Assembly: GCA_973895155.1 (NCBI GenBank)
Contig: OZ316893.1
Span: 3,472,001 to 3,536,000 of the forward strand
Length of the DNA stretch: 64,000 nucleotides
Source of the DNA: Marsupella aquatica
Taxonomy: Eukaryota > Marchantiophyta
Direction: 5' to 3'
Part shown: positions 24,194-37,540 of the stretch, one piece after another
Numbering within the stretch: position 1 is the first letter of the stretch
Layout of the letters: each line of letters starts with the position of its first letter
Position numbers and translations under genes: made by a program
Notes under the pieces: generated by a model
The model's input: only the letters and a program-made list of their open reading frames with translations
Databases searched by the model: none
What the model was told of the DNA's origin: nothing

Positions 24194-26188
24194 CACTAGT
24201 ACATTTTACCTCCTTTTTCCGATTCTCTCCACATTGGATGTCTTTGTAAAACAAAATATGAAAAAACCATACATCCAATTCTTCCGGCATCGTAACATGC
24301 CATGATAAAAGTATCGGATATCGACAATCGGACTTAAATCAGAAACTCCGATGCTGAAAGAATGGGAAAGTCCGATGCTAAGAGAATGGGAAAGTCCGAT
24401 GCTAAGAGAATGGGAAAGTCCGATGTTGGGAAAATGGGAAAGTCCGATGCTGGGAGAATGGGACAGAGCAAAACAATGAAAATGGGATACAAATTGGAGC
24501 GGACGTGGGGTGCTCAGGTCACCCATCTCTTCCTTTGTATATTTACTTTCATTTTGCAACCATGAGCGAGGTGCCCATCTCCTTTGACATTTCAACTCTT
24601 CATTCCTCAACTAAGTGGTCACCCATCCCAATTGCTATTCCTCCAACATGAGCTTAACTTTGTGGTTCTTATCCCTCACAATGTACATGCAAGCTGAACA
24701 CTTTTATTGTTTGACTTGGAGTATTTAGGGATTTTATACACTTCTAAATTTATTAAGACCCATAATTTGGACCTAAGTTGGGCAGAGTCGGGAGAGGCCA
24801 ACAAGAAATATGCAACAATGCAGCCCCAGCCAAGCTAGAGGCAGCCAGGGTCAACGACAACACAGCCCGGGTCGGGGAAATGAGGACGCAACAATAGTGG
24901 CAAGGGTGGAGCAAAGACGCAGCCAATGCGCCTCGACTATGGTGATAGAGAAATGGAGGGGAGGAGAAATGGATTAGCCGACCCACCCCTCCGCAAACTA
25001 TACTAAGGGTTCAAAATATAACCGTGAGGGAAGCGACGACCATCCAATGGGAAGACCAAAAGAAATCTTAACGACGGATCTTAGGTAGTTAACCTGAGTT
25101 ACTTTTCTTAACCAATGACTCAAACGAGAGGCAGAGTGATAAATACAAGAAAAAAAGTGGCAATGTAGTGATTATGCCACAAAAGTGTGGCATTAGACTA
25201 ATAAATCCTAGTTTTGCTCTATCATGATATTGCATGTTTGCATCGAGTGATCTATAATTACGATTACCCTCTTACATTCCCTTGGAGCAATCAATAGAAA
25301 TTTGGGGTCATTCGTGAATAGTAAAGCCCTCCTCCATCCAACTTGACATGAGATCATTATAGTTTATTAGTTATGGAAGATTAATATTTTGGTCCTTCCA
25401 AAGCCTTGGCGTCAAGGGCAGCTCCCGATTGTCTCATCTTTCATCAACTATGTTGTTGTTGGACTTGCAACAAAGACTACATGGGACAAGCAATCTCCTT
25501 TTAGATGATAAATTTTGATTTTGCATGTTGAGCAAATATTGCCAAAAGAGAACAATATTTTGGGGTCTTGGAAGGAGGCAAGAACAACATTCAATTAAGT
25601 CCATTTGCCTCAAGTATGAAGTCATTCAAACATGCAAGAATGATTGTATCCTCTTTTCTAGGAAGAGTATATCGGTGCAACTACATGCCCCATCTAACAC
25701 AATAGGAATTTGTCGTTTTGCCAAAATGATTTCTCATTCTCCCAGCATCGGACTTTCCCATTCTACTAGCATTGGACTTTCCCATTCTCCTAGCATCAGA
25801 CTTTCCCATTCTCTCAGCATCGGACTTTTCCATTCTCTCAACATTGGACTTTGCCATTTTACCACAATCGGATATAATATTCGTTCTTATCAACTACAAA
25901 ACTTTTCCGATCAATATTGGAACGCACATCATTTCCGTTACAAAAAACATTGGACATATCAATCAAATTTTTTGTTAGGGGATCCGATGTATTTTGTAAC
26001 GGATATGATCCATTTTTTACCGCATCGGAAAGGTTCCGTTGTTAATTACATCGGAAATAAAGATATCCAAAGCCGAGAGTATGGCATATTGCCATTTTGT
26101 GATAATGAGAATTTCCGATTCTAAAAGAATCGGACGCCGATTATTTGCAAAAATTGAGCATCGGAAATCAGCTAAATTTGTACTAGTG
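24194..26188. mobile_element. Non-autonomous CACTA (En/Spm-type) transposon, 1995 bp
   Basis: The termini are CACTAGTACATTTTACC and, inverted, CACTAGTACAAATTTAGC. A 3-bp TTA duplication flanks it (24191-24193, 26189-26191), as expected of CACTA elements. Subterminal repeats typical of the class are clear: TCCGATGCTAAGAGAATGGG-like words at about 24335-24470 and their inverted forms at about 25735-25870, with further CCGAT words to the ends. No transposase frame remains; the inner frames are made of the repeats. Confidence 0.92.
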
Positions 26189-26224
26189 TTAGAACTTAAT
26201 AACCATCTCCTATCAAATGATAAC

Positions 26225-26375
26225 ACTTTCTGAAGGTCCAACTCATACAAAATATCCCTGGCCGAGCCGAAGCTCTAAGCAAGAGTACATGAGTGGGTCT
26301 ACTTGATAAGGATTTCACCCAAAAGGAGCATATGATGTCATTCAAGGCATTGTTGAGCACTTTCTAACTCTTTAG
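26225..26375. repeat. Second copy of the LTR-derived direct repeat
   Basis: It matches 24040-24193 with short indels and is the reverse complement of about 31.70-31.84 kb (GAGTGGGTCTACTT, AAATATCCCTGG). It is probably the downstream end of an LTR in antisense orientation. Confidence 0.7.
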
Positions 26376-26389
26376 AACTTAAACCTAAA

Positions 26390-27840
26390 ATGCGCTCACA
26401 AAAGTGCATGGTCAAAACAAATAGAGGGGGTCCGGAGGGACCCATCCGGCCATGAACATCCTAGGCAGCTTGTCAAAGAAGCCCATCAAATTGATGATGA
26501 AGATGCCCAAATATCTCAAGAGCAAGAGGGCGGAAGCTATCAAATGAAGCTTGAGTGCAACATATTTGGCCTCCTTCGTTGTGGCCGCTCATGATGCTGC
26601 TGCCCCTACTGTTGTTGTCACTGTCCCAATGATGTTTTGGCGCAACGGGTTTGCCACCACTACATTTGCCAAAGTATGTTGACCCTCACGGACCATTGTA
26701 AGATCCACCCGTAACCACTATGATGGAGGACCAGGTAACTCAAGCACCACCTCCCGCTGTATGCATACCAAAGAGCCAGAGAGAACCTGAGCAGTCGCAT
26801 CTCTCACAATGTCGTGAACAATAATGGTTTCACCTCTCAAACTGCACCAATTGAAAGAAGATGGACACCTGACTGTGGCATCACAAGACTTCCTGCAAGT
26901 GCAAGAAGTGGGTGGGGTAGCCCTATACAAAGACGCAAGGTTGTTGAGAACTCCGCTGAAGACATCCGCTGATAGGAATGACTAGATTGGCCTGAAGCCA
27001 TTCTCCTGCGCCCTTCCCTCCGGAAGAAAGAATCAGAGCTTGGTCTATGTCAGGTGATTTGGAGAGAATGTTGGAGAGGGTGAAAGAGTGCATGCGCCCA
27101 ACAAGGTTTGACTGAAGACGGACGGGTCCAAGGATAAAACTCCTTAAATTAAGGTAATGTAGAGCGGACAAGATCTGGTAATGATGATCGTGCTGCGCGC
27201 AATTGAACCTAAAATTGGGCCTGAAATGCAAGAGAACCATCCTCTACCTCCATGAGTCAGAGACAAAAGTAAAAAAGGTCAATCCTCAATAAGGAAATGA
27301 TCGACCAACAATGAGAAGGTGGGTCACCCACGCACCCAAGGTGCAAGGCGCTCAATGGAAGCAAGCCCAAACCCACCTTGAGAAATAGGAAGACTGAGCT
27401 ATCGATGAAGTCACGGAGATGAGAGCAACGTACCCGGCCCTAGAAGAGAGGCCAAAGTCTCACAAATGGAGGCATCAAACGCTCAAAGGTGGAGAGAAAG
27501 TATCCTTGGTAGGGGAATGCGTCCTAGCCAAATAAGACGCGTAAGGGTGGATGCATCTCAACAATGTCCCAAATGCTGCATGAGAATCTGCTAACTTAGG
27601 GAGCATAGGAGTAGGGGCTAAGGCAGCCTGTAGAGCATGAGCAATGAAAGATGAGCGAAAGGAGACGGTATCAACTGGGGAGCCTAGGACCAGAAGACCA
27701 TCGGCTGGACGTAAGAGCCCAGGAGGAAGCACAAGATCAAAGGGTGTGATGCCTAGCCTGGAATCACTAGGCCAGTTTAAATGGTAAAAATCAGGAGTGT
27801 ATCCTGGAAACATATTAGTATAGTAACAAAAAACAAGAAA
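26390..27840 (-). pseudogene. Non-LTR-like reverse transcriptase, C-terminal fragment
   Basis: The minus strand reads, in order, DGLLVLGSPVDT, LPKLADSHAAFGTLLRC (27.8-27.5 kb), a degraded middle, a Cys/His cluster (TSCTCRKSCDAT, ETIIVHDIVRDA; about 26.93-26.72 kb) and an ending near PLALEIFGHLH at about 26.5 kb. This is the C-terminal half of the same family whose N-terminal and catalytic parts occur at 19.2-22.9 kb on the plus strand. Frames are broken by stops and shifts. It is dead. Confidence 0.65.
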
Positions 27841-28089
27841 AATATAAACAATCGAGGGTAACTATGGAACCCGAGCCGAGGCCGAAAGTAAGGACGACGG
27901 GGGAGAGAACACGATTAGGGTTTGGGCGCGCTAAGTACCGGCGGCTATGGGTAACTAACGGGAAGGAAGACCAGGCAGGAGGGGGTAAGGATCGATCGCA
28001 AGGAATGGAGGCTCATTTGCAAGCACAAACTAAGCAGACGACTACGTGACTTAGCCAACTACTGTTAGCTGCTTAGGCAAGCACTTGGG

Positions 28090-31000
28090 GCGGGAGCAGA
28101 TACCGACTATCAATTCAAAGAAGGGTATGAGTAACGTCAATCAAGCTGCTCATTTTTGGGGATGCCTGTTAGAATGGGCAACTGAGTACATTGGGACCTA
28201 CAAGGACGAAGAATCAAAGAGAGCCGCTTGAGAACGGCAGGAGCTCGCTTGACTGTGGGAGCTGCAGAAGTCTACCTTCTTAGGAGGAGAACTCATCACG
28301 GCTGAATTCTTGTGGACACCTACTAGCGACAAACTCGACAACCTTATGTTTTGTGAGAACAGAATAGTCGGCATCCGAGAAGCCATCAACCACTACAACG
28401 ACATACACTTGGAGCTGAAGGGTAGCACGGAGGGGTGGACGAAGGCAACCATCCTCGAAGAAACATCCACGGCAGCAGCTATGAAGAGGAAAGGGAACGC
28501 CAACAAAGAGACCACCCCTGCAAAGAGAACAAGGTTGGCGGCACCTAGGAAGCCAGCCGAGCAGGGAAGCAGGAGGCAGGGAGAAGCCAAAGAGGAGAAG
28601 ATTGACCCCATCAATGTTGTTCCAACAAGGGATGACACCTGGAAAGGCTGGACGGCGACCCTCCCCGAGGAAGTGCAATTACACTTTGCACGAGAAGAGG
28701 ATGCATGCTTTACGGCTATGTAGACTCGGAAGTACCAGGGCTTCATGGTCGGATCCGACTTGGAAGCCTTTGTGAAATTACCATGGCTGAAGCCGGAGGT
28801 GCCGGATTCAGACTTATTAGAATTTGTGGGATCTTGGGAGCCCGAGACCAATTCCACAAGGGTGTATGGGAAGGATTTCCATCTCACTCCCCGGGTGATT
28901 GCCAAAGTGTTTGGCTTGCCGATGGGCAATACGACCAAAGTAGATACCCGGAAGACCTTGCTAGCTAGACAAGGAGTTCTGGTTGTTTCCAGGGCCATCA
29001 ACAAAGAATGGCTTCTTTCGAAACACCTGCACCAACCCGCACATCGGAGAAATGATTGATTTCTTGCGAGTCACCATGCACTGAAACTTGCCAAGGGCAG
29101 AGACCGGCAAGGCACAGGTCTACCTGGCGGAGAGGCCAGACCCAAGCCGGGACTATAACAATTCATGAAGGAAAACCCCTTTACTGGAGCCAAGAAAAGA
29201 AGGAGGCTGGAACACGAGCTGGGGGTTCGAATGTATGTAGGAGCCTCAAGTCCCAAAGCCTAGGGAAAGCAGCCTAAAGCTCCTGTTTGTGGTAAGTGGA
29301 AGGAGAAGATAGCCTGGAAGCCGGAGGAGGAACTAGGACCTGTGAGCTATGATCGGCAGGAAGCCGTGTTCACAGCAACACCAGGAGAGCAGCGAGGGGA
29401 GTCGTTAGTCCAAGTTGGGGAGGAGGTGGTGGAGGACTACGGCAATGATGACTCCGGCTATGGGTCGGACCATCATGTCCCAGGAATAAGGACCTGTGGC
29501 CACTTCATCCCCACGCTTCCAAGAGTAGTTCGAGGGGACCCCACCCAGCAGAGCAGCCCCGAGTCTCCCCCACCAGATGTCGCTCCCCCGAGCTTTGACG
29601 GAATAAAGCAAACGGCATAGGAGTTTTAGAAGCAACTCAGGGAAGAAGAGGAGGCAACCCTGGCTAGGGAGAAGGATTTACCTGGGGGAGAATAGCCAGA
29701 GGACATCTGGCGGCTTGCAGAAAGATGGGGCAGCCCTCCAACCACGATAGAAGAAATATGGAAGGCAGCTTGGGAACAAAGGCCGTAGTGGTTGATGCCG
29801 ATAACTTCTACTCACTCCACCTATGCTAAAGAAAGAGCCATGGAGTATGGGGAGATGTGTGGGGAACTTGCACTCAGCATCTTTGGGGAGGAGTTGGAGC
29901 AGGGACCTTTTTTCCAGAGGGAGATGTTGGAGAAACACCGATTGGAAGAAGCAGTGGCTTTGGAGAGAAGAAAGAAGGACGAGGTCATCCGACGGCTTAG
30001 AGAGAAGGTAGCCAAGGCAGAAGACCTGAAGGCGGCCAAGAAAGCCCAAGATGAGCTGTGAATTAAGCGGCATGAGCTAAATATCATGCAGGGGAAATTG
30101 GATACCGCTCAGTCTGATAATCAGATTATCAAGGATAAACTGACTCGGACCCAGGGGGAGTTGGCCGATGCGTTCAAGGAAAGGGAGAAGTGGAAGCGGG
30201 AGCTGAGGGACGCAGAGGAGGCCCACATAGCAGTCAACAATCGGGCCATTGCGGAGACTCAGAGAAGGGAAAGGGCGTTGAAGAGGGAACTCAAGGATAT
30301 CCGCAGAGCCCTTGAGCAAAAGAAGGCCGAGTTAGGGAAATCCTATCAAGGGATTATTGCGCTGCAGCAGGAGCTTGCATCCCTGACGGCCAGCTTCAAG
30401 GCCGACCTGCGTGAGAAAGACGACCAACTCGATTAGACTTATGCCAAGATGAATAAAATGGAGTCTGAGGTCATAGTGGAGCTCGACAAAGAGCTAAGAG
30501 CAACCCAGGAGGAGAGGGCTACCTTAAAGAAGGAATTGGAGGAAGCCCCAAAGGAGCTGGAGGCACGCAAGGACCTGGACAAAGTGCAGGAGGAGTTGGA
30601 GGAAAGCACAAGGAAGATGGAGAACTTACAGCGGCGAGCCGACAACCAAACGGAGCGACTGAAGAAACAAGCCGCAGTATTTTTAGAAGTGCTTGGCTTC
30701 ATCAGGTCCAACTCCAATTGGGGCAACCAAGTTGCCAGGAGTAGTACTGGCCAAAGGTCAAGCCACAACACTCGCACCAGTGCCGGAGAGAAGTGGCAAG
30801 GGGAAGGGACCAGCTGCCGAAACAGGGAAGAAGAAGAAGCGGAAACCTTCTGGGTCAGGGAGTGATGCGGCTTCTCAAGCCATCGTGACCAAGGAGGTAA
30901 ATCCGGCACCAACCTCAGGCAGGGTCATGGTAGAGGATCCAACTGCCCTAGAAGGCGGGGATGGCAGAGCCGAGGCCAGGACACTCAGTGATGAAGCCGG

Positions 31001-31199
31001 GGTACCGGATCCACCACTAGAGCATGTCCGGGAGGCCATAGCCGATCATGCTGAGACCGAAGCCGAGGGTGGGCCGAGTCAGGCCGATGGAGAGTTGACT
31101 CGGTCCGGGGCAGATAATCTGTCAGAGGACGGACCTACGGCAGTGGCTGTAGAGGAAGCATTGGAGGCGTCCATTGAGGACCAGCCACCGCTACCATGA
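28090..31199 (+). pseudogene. Decayed retroelement gene: KVFGLP-type domain plus long coiled coil
   Basis: One plus-strand frame can be followed from about 28150 to 30900 across many stops, and then a +1 frame to the TGA at 31197. In order: a helical N-terminus (HFWGCLLEWATEYIG), a Lys/Arg-rich linker (about 28480-28600), a domain with DFHLTPRVIAKVFGLPMG near 28870, an acidic/Pro-rich spacer, a 300-residue coiled coil (29800-30680) and a Ser/Glu-rich tail. Most stops are TAG or TGA where Gln or Arg is expected (for example at 28721, 30059 and 30434). The middle domain resembles plant mobile-domain proteins of retrotransposons; that assignment is tentative. A gene of the same plan lies at 60.7-63.2 kb. 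Confidence 0.55.
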
Positions 31200-31239
31200 C
31201 GATGGTGGAGGGCCGCTCCTTTTAAGGAGGGCGGACGTG

Positions 31240-31840
31240 GAGGGAGGAGGCATGAGTGGGCAGGATGGGCTCAGATCTCCAAGTTTAGAATTAGGATTAG
31301 GACCAAGAGGCGGCCTTGACACTTAGATTAGTGGGATTGCGATATCGTGGGGATTCTTTGTTTAGTAAGTTCCTCCTAAGTATAGCTTAGTAATATAGGA
31401 TAGTAGTTTGAATTCTCGCATTATATACAGTCTACAGTGTACATGCTACAGTGTATGATCTACAGTATGCATGCTATAGTGTACGATCTACAGTGTACTG
31501 CATACAGTTGCTCCACTCACGTAACTACAGTACTAGCACACTTACTTGCCTTGGATGTGTGACACATGGCTTCCATCCGTGTGCCATGCTTGATTCGTGT
31601 GCTTGAGGTGTGAGCACTATAAATAAAGAGGAGATGGGCTCTCTCCCCTCACTCCCCATTTTGCATCAACTAAGTTGTGAAGCCTTAAGAATCCATTAAA
31701 CTTGATGATCTCTTCTATGAATATAACCCTTATGAAATAGACCCACTCATGCACTCTTGCTTAGAGCTTCGGCTCAGCTAGGGATATTTTGTATGAATTA
31801 GATCTTCAGAAAGTGTTATCATTTGATAGGAGATAGTTAT
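31240..31840 (+). repeat. Probable 3' LTR region of the coiled-coil retroelement
   Basis: It starts after a purine-rich run (GGACGTGGAGGGAGGAGG). It holds a short repeat (CTACAGTGTACATG and variants, 31425-31510) and a TATAAATAAAG box at about 31620. It ends in a segment whose inverse occurs at 26.2-26.37 kb. Its TATA region matches 21.1-21.25 kb. Exact LTR ends are not resolved. Confidence 0.5.
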
Positions 31841-32059
31841 TAAACTACAACTTCCCCTATATAAGGGGAAGTATCCAAGACTTCCCTTTTTTTCAACATT
31901 TCAATCACTATTTTCCTCTACCATGCCAGTTTGCTCCACAATTTCAGGAAAAATCTCCTTTTAATGGTAACTACGGGTAACCGGTAGCCTTTGAAGAGCA
32001 ATTTACTTTAACTAGTATAGAGTTGCTTGCATTATTCCCATAATACAATCAAGGGAGAG
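31841..32059. other. Short remnant before a copia-type LTR
   Basis: An inverted word pair CTTCCCCTATATAAGGGGAAG occurs at about 31850-31870. The stretch ends with the polypurine run AAGGGAGAG directly before the next LTR. No gene is seen. Confidence 0.4.
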
Positions 32060-32369
32060 TGTTAGAATACCATAGTTAAGTCACTAGGGTTACTTATCTA
32101 GCCCTAGTTAGGAACCTTGTAACCCTTCATACCATATATATACATCCTAGGGAGAAATTGGATTCAGTTGAGTCTATCATGTAACATTTCTTGGTTTTTA
32201 GGGGTTCCCTATTGCCCACTTCTTTTGCTTTTAGTTTTGTACACTTTGGACCCTCTTTTCTTTATTCTTTTGTTTATTCTTTTGTACTCTTTTTGTTAAT
32301 TTTCTGTAAAACATTTGTATATTATTATTCTTCCTAGGAGGGAAAACGAACTGCTTCGTATTATTAACA
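32060..32369 (+). repeat. Putative copia LTR (solo or 3')
   Basis: Begins TGTTAGAATACC after the polypurine tract AAGGGAGAG and ends TATTATTAACA, giving TGTTA..TAACA ends. A TATATATA box lies at about 32130. The matching internal region and other LTR were not found. Confidence 0.55.
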
Positions 32370-33430
32370 GTAGGCTTGTAGATCATCGAACGAGTAAGTT
32401 GTTGGTACTACAGTAGCTTGCGGCATTTGATTTCATCATGGTTGACTTTCCTTACCCCTGACATTGAACCACATACCATGAGTAAAATCCGTTATAGTTT
32501 ACTTTCCGAACCCTGACATTAAACCAGTAAAATAACAGAAAAAGGCACGCAGCTCTGCTTTTGCTGCATGACCCTTGCAATCATTTCCTTCCAAGCGGCG
32601 TTGAACAGATCAGCAAGGAGGAAAGAAGGGAATGTGATTTTTCTTCTAGGTAGTTCCTGAATAGTTTGTATGGAAGATTATTTAAAAATGTTGCCGAATT
32701 GCAGATCTTAAAGCCGCAACAGTTGATCGCCCCTAACTGCTCTTACTTTGTGGCGCTAAAATAACTTGGAGATGTTCAACAGAAAGAACATCTCCTATTA
32801 TCCTGCCCCATGGAAGCGCCGTTTCCTTGGAGACGGCGACAGTGCTTGTGATGCATGACTCTCTACGGCACCCGTCTAGTTCGCTGAATTGAAGGAAAGC
32901 TCAGCCCACATACGTATCCAAAAATTGCAGAATGCTGCATTCAAACACGGTTTCATCTTTGACTTCGCGAAATCAGAATGAAATGTATAATTTCCTGCAG
33001 CCATGGTGTTTTAGAGAGCTTACAACCTATGTAGCGGTTTGAATTCGCCAGAACCCCAAGGTCATCTGGAGACTTAATATCAGGAGTTGATGCTGAAACT
33101 TGTAGATGTCTTGTGCTTGTTCGATCGTGCCCTTGGAACCTAGCCTTCTTACCAGTGGTTTCTCTTACGCTCTCAATCTATCTCCATTGACCTTAGGAAT
33201 TGATGTACTTTTGGACAAAGATGATCCTCCTGGCAGCCAAATAACGACGCAGGCGTATGCAATGGAGACGTTTCCATCTGCTCAACCGATGAGTTTGAAT
33301 CGAGAGATTGTGAACGATGTGCAAAGCTTTCATTTATTTTAGACGTGCTCCAGCGAGTGAAGCGAATGAGGAGTGGTTTGGGGCTCTGGGCCTTATTAGC
33401 CAGCTTTCAACTCCGCTGTCTACGCGGCTC
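32370..33430. other. Unique-looking DNA, no gene seen
   Basis: The frame 33106-33342 has no recognisable motif. I see no repeats. Confidence 0.35.
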
Positions 33431-33660
33431 AGTGTAAAGCATCACGTGTCTTTCATTAAGAGGCTTGCCCTTTACGTAGACAACATACTTCTCACATAAT
33501 GCCTGGCTGCGCAAAAAGACACGGTCACATCAATGCTGAACGAATAGTTTGAGCTCACCTTACGAAAAGACGGCAGCCTTTCTAGTTCTCCACAAGCCAC
33601 AGGAGTTCCCTTGACTCTTACGATATTGCTAACTAAGAGATATGTTTTTGCTGACAAAGC
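33430..33660 (+). pseudogene. Possible relic of a copia reverse transcriptase
   Basis: The peptide LALYVDNILLT, followed in frame after a stop by AAQKDTVTSMLNE and FELT, resembles the YVDD box region of copia reverse transcriptase. It is short and broken, so this is a weak call. Confidence 0.3.
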
Positions 33661-36600
33661 TATATTTCATATTTGTCTTTGGTCCCACTATGATTTTCAA
33701 AAGAGACAAGGTCTTACTAACTGAACTGACTTTACTGCATGGCAAAAGCTTTCGTGTTCAATACTGGATTTCCGTGAGAACAGCCAAGTACCTGTACTTC
33801 TGAACGCTTACTAGGGCCTTCAAGAAAATAGTGGTGACAACGACGGGCATAGCTACAGACAGGTCCTGCAGAAACGCTGAAGTTACTGAAAGATTTATTA
33901 TGCCTGCGGTGAACTAACCCATTTAACCAAGATTCCTAGATCATTCTTAACAACTGGTTACAAGGGAGGCAGGCACATTGCAAATCTGTTTTAGATTTGG
34001 TGATTGTCGACAGCAACGACAAAGTCACTCTCGACCAAAAACGTAGATCAGTCACCAACACCAATTGAAAGGTTCTTAATTGTTTGTTCAGATATTATTT
34101 TCCAAGTCCCGCATTTGTTACCAACATAAGCTAGAACTGGCAATGCCAACGTTGACACCAGAGCCTTCACGAAACTTAGAGTCCTTTTGCTCAAGAATTC
34201 TCCGGATTGTTGATACAGGCTCAGATAGTCACCATAGAGCAGAAACATATTAGGTTGATGCTCTCCAACCCACCCTCGGGCAGTGTGCCGATCAGGCGCG
34301 AAAAGCATTATCAATCCGTTCGTTTTGAGATAGACCTTCGTGGGATCTTCAGGAGCCTTGTCCACCAAACGAGACGGTTAGACTTTTCAAATACAACAAA
34401 TTCATGTCGTCCAGGTACGTGGTAGCCCTGCAAGAAGAGAGAAGAACTGAAGGACAGCACAGGAGAGGAGAGGAGAAAACCATTGTGCTCTACATCTACT
34501 GTTAAAACGTTTCCATACATCCTGGACTCTCGAATTCACCCATAACCAAAGGACTGCGGATGATAAAATCTAGAGGTCACAACAAATCGTAGCGAACTTG
34601 TCATACCCTGCCGGTGTTGCAGCCTAACCCAGCCCGATTCAAGAGTGACCCGTTCACCCGCTCAAACATATCAAACAATGAGATGACTGTCGTTTCGAGC
34701 TAACCATGGATGAACAAAACTAGCAGGTACACTATTGCATCTCCAACCTTCATAATTCAGCAGTGCATAATGCCACTTCTGAAACAGCCTGCTTCCCATC
34801 AGAGCTTTGCTGAGACTCAAAGTGAAACTAACAACGATCGATGACTCTGGCCAGGGTCTTGCCAGGAAACTTCCGCAAGAGGACCGAGGATTACAATCCT
34901 AATGACGAGTCAGTAACTGGAGTTCAAAAGGAACATGACTTCCTTTCGGTGTGTTGCTGGAAAAATCTCACAATTCCTCATTTGCGGGTTTGCTTGATTT
35001 GCCGGTAAGAGAATGAAGCACATTAGCATAAATGGCAACATGTTTTTGGTATCCCAATGTTTCTCTTCCTGCAGTTTTCAAAACCTAGACGCGCTCCTTA
35101 CGCTCCTTAACAATGTGGTAAGAGTGGCATCGTTTGCGGAAGCATAGCAGAGTAGCAGATGGGTCGTGATGTTACTCGGAGCTCTCTGTATATTTAAATA
35201 TAAAATTGCACATTGTGGGCACGAATAATACGGAAACCACAATTTTTACATTTGAGGAAGCTGCACCCGAAGCTGCAGCGCAGCCATAAATGTCATGCCA
35301 ACAGACTAAGCATGCTTTAGCTGTAATGACTCCTCGCCTACTAGAGCGATCTGCAGGTTCAACAATAACGGTGAGCTAGACGCCGAACAGTCATGTGAAC
35401 GACACGAACAGTCGTGTGTGAGACACGAACAGTCAAACAGACCTGTGAAACGACAGTAAGGACGTTGCTGTCATCGTCGCCTGTACAGCAGCTGGCCGGG
35501 TACTCACAAGCTCCGATGCAGCTAGGATAATTGTCATGTCGGATGCAGAGAAATTTGAGTCGGCTAACATCTCGACGACCTACTTCCCCAGTTCTTTGAA
35601 AAATGCATGGTATAGTAAGTTAAGACGGCCTGGTTGTGACTGACAGGAAAATCGTAGGAAGAAACACTGCGAGGAAACATTACATGCACCCTTGCTTAGT
35701 GAGCGCTAAAGATTGCAAAACCTGGGATCTTATCTGAATCTCTGAAACCTTACATTATGATTGGGATCTTGATTTGGGATCTGCTGCTCTCATGAATGGC
35801 TATTGAACGGCTTTCTTTCCTGAAGAGCCATGTCTGATCAGTCATCTTCACTTGGTTCCCCGGATAGTAGCTTCGATTGATTCTTACGAGTGCGTTTGAG
35901 AATTATCAAGTTGGAATGTGGGGTACATTGCTGCGAATTGGGCATGACGCTACGCGAAGTACCTCCGAAAAGTTCAATAATTGCAATGCTACGTATTCCA
36001 AGGACAGTAAAATAATAGCAAACTGACATATCCCGCTTTTGCTTTCTTGTTGACGAGCTTGACATCGACCTCTCAAAATTAGTTGAGAGGAAATCACACA
36101 GATTTAGACAATATTTGATCTCTTCGCCATACGTTTCATACAGAAGTTCAATTTTCTGAAGTGGACTAGATCGATAGCCTTGATGATTGCGTAGTCACTC
36201 GAAATGTAGTTGAAGTTTAACACCTTACTGTAGGCAGCCCCTCGTAGTAGTTCGCTCTAAGCCCACATATGTGTGTCATTCCGCAATCCATGGCAAACAT
36301 GAGAAACATTGCGAGAGGTTTGGATAGCACCAACCAGAACAGAGACCCTCGTGCTCACACACGATACGCCTCGTTAGTATCAGTATACTACTTTTCTTGT
36401 AGTAGACGAGATCAAGCAATAGTCACACACGCCTTAGTTGATCGACGCGCAGTCCACAATTAGATACCGGAAACCATGCAACCGACAAGATCAAGCGATA
36501 GTCACAGTCCTTGATAGCCCCAGCCAGAAATCCCCATTACATCTTCTTGAAATTGCAACTTTTGCTGGGCAACAGGTTACGCTGATGATGTCGTCAATGC

Positions 36601-37540
36601 ACAGTGATTATCTTATTGTCACCCGACTTGCTCAACTGAAGGAAATTTCTGTACAGACTTCGCGAAAATCACAATTATATGGTAACGGTGCAGCATGTAC
36701 ATTCGACTGATTGTTTCTACAACCCACGACTTCGTAATCCCAGCATTACTAAATTACTCTTCCGCCCCTCTGGAATCTATTACCTATTCGCTATGAAGCG
36801 CACTATTTACTAAACCCTCACTATCTGCTGAGAAGCTGGAGATCTCAGTGGTCTACTATAAGCATCGTGAGAACACACATTCACCAATATGCGGCTGCTG
36901 ATTCATCTGACTTGTTGGTTACTCTCCACAGCCGACGGTCAGGCAAACTTGCTTTGCAACTGTTTTCTCCTTTGCTTCGAAAATAAGCTTGAGAGCCAAA
37001 TGATAAACCCTGCGCGTACTAATGACCCTCATTTCGAATGCTATATCATATACAGTGTGGTAAGAAGCGCAAGCTCACACCAACTCGAGAAAGAGCCAAT
37101 TAGGTAACTCTTCACTTTGTAAAAGGCACCGGAGCTAGCCTCCGTCCGTGAATGCTAATAATTACTCCGTACATATCACGTTCTATTTTGTCTGCGTAGC
37201 AGACCTTGAGAATCAAAAATTTTCCACGAAAGTGGCACGCTCTGGTCTGGCCATTGACATCAGTTGACCACCTTTGCGTGTCGGCATGCACAACAAATCC
37301 GAACAAAAAGAGAACCGACTACCCCGCTGGACCCACGTCCCTATCTAGTCCCCAAAAGGAGGCATTCATGTAGTCCTTATCCCCATTTTTGTCCTGCAGA
37401 TAACTAATCGTACTTCTTGCCTGCCCAGGCCCCTACCCCCATAATTTGATCCCAGTGTAGAATCGCTTGTAGGGGTATTCTCCTCCATACCCTCCGAGTG
37501 TGTATTGTGTAGAGCTGCTTACACTCCTCCAAGTCGCAAT
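33661..37540. other. Long stretch downstream of the dioxygenase gene, no gene recognised
   Basis: Frames up to 106 aa occur (for example 34368-34048 minus) without domains. Small local repeats are present: ACGAACAGTC words near 35390-35450, and two related blocks with GATCAAGCRATAGTCACA at about 36409 and 36489. Composition is closer to 50% GC than the neighbouring transposon debris. It may be host intergenic DNA. Confidence 0.35.

Noticed and set aside
24335-25870. Repeated MGKSDAKR-type and LSHSPSIG-type peptides in long frames
   Set aside because: They are translations of CACTA subterminal DNA repeats on each strand, not protein repeats.
34048-34368. A 106-aa minus-strand frame as a gene
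   Set aside because: No domain, no splice context, no second exon; length is within chance for this composition.
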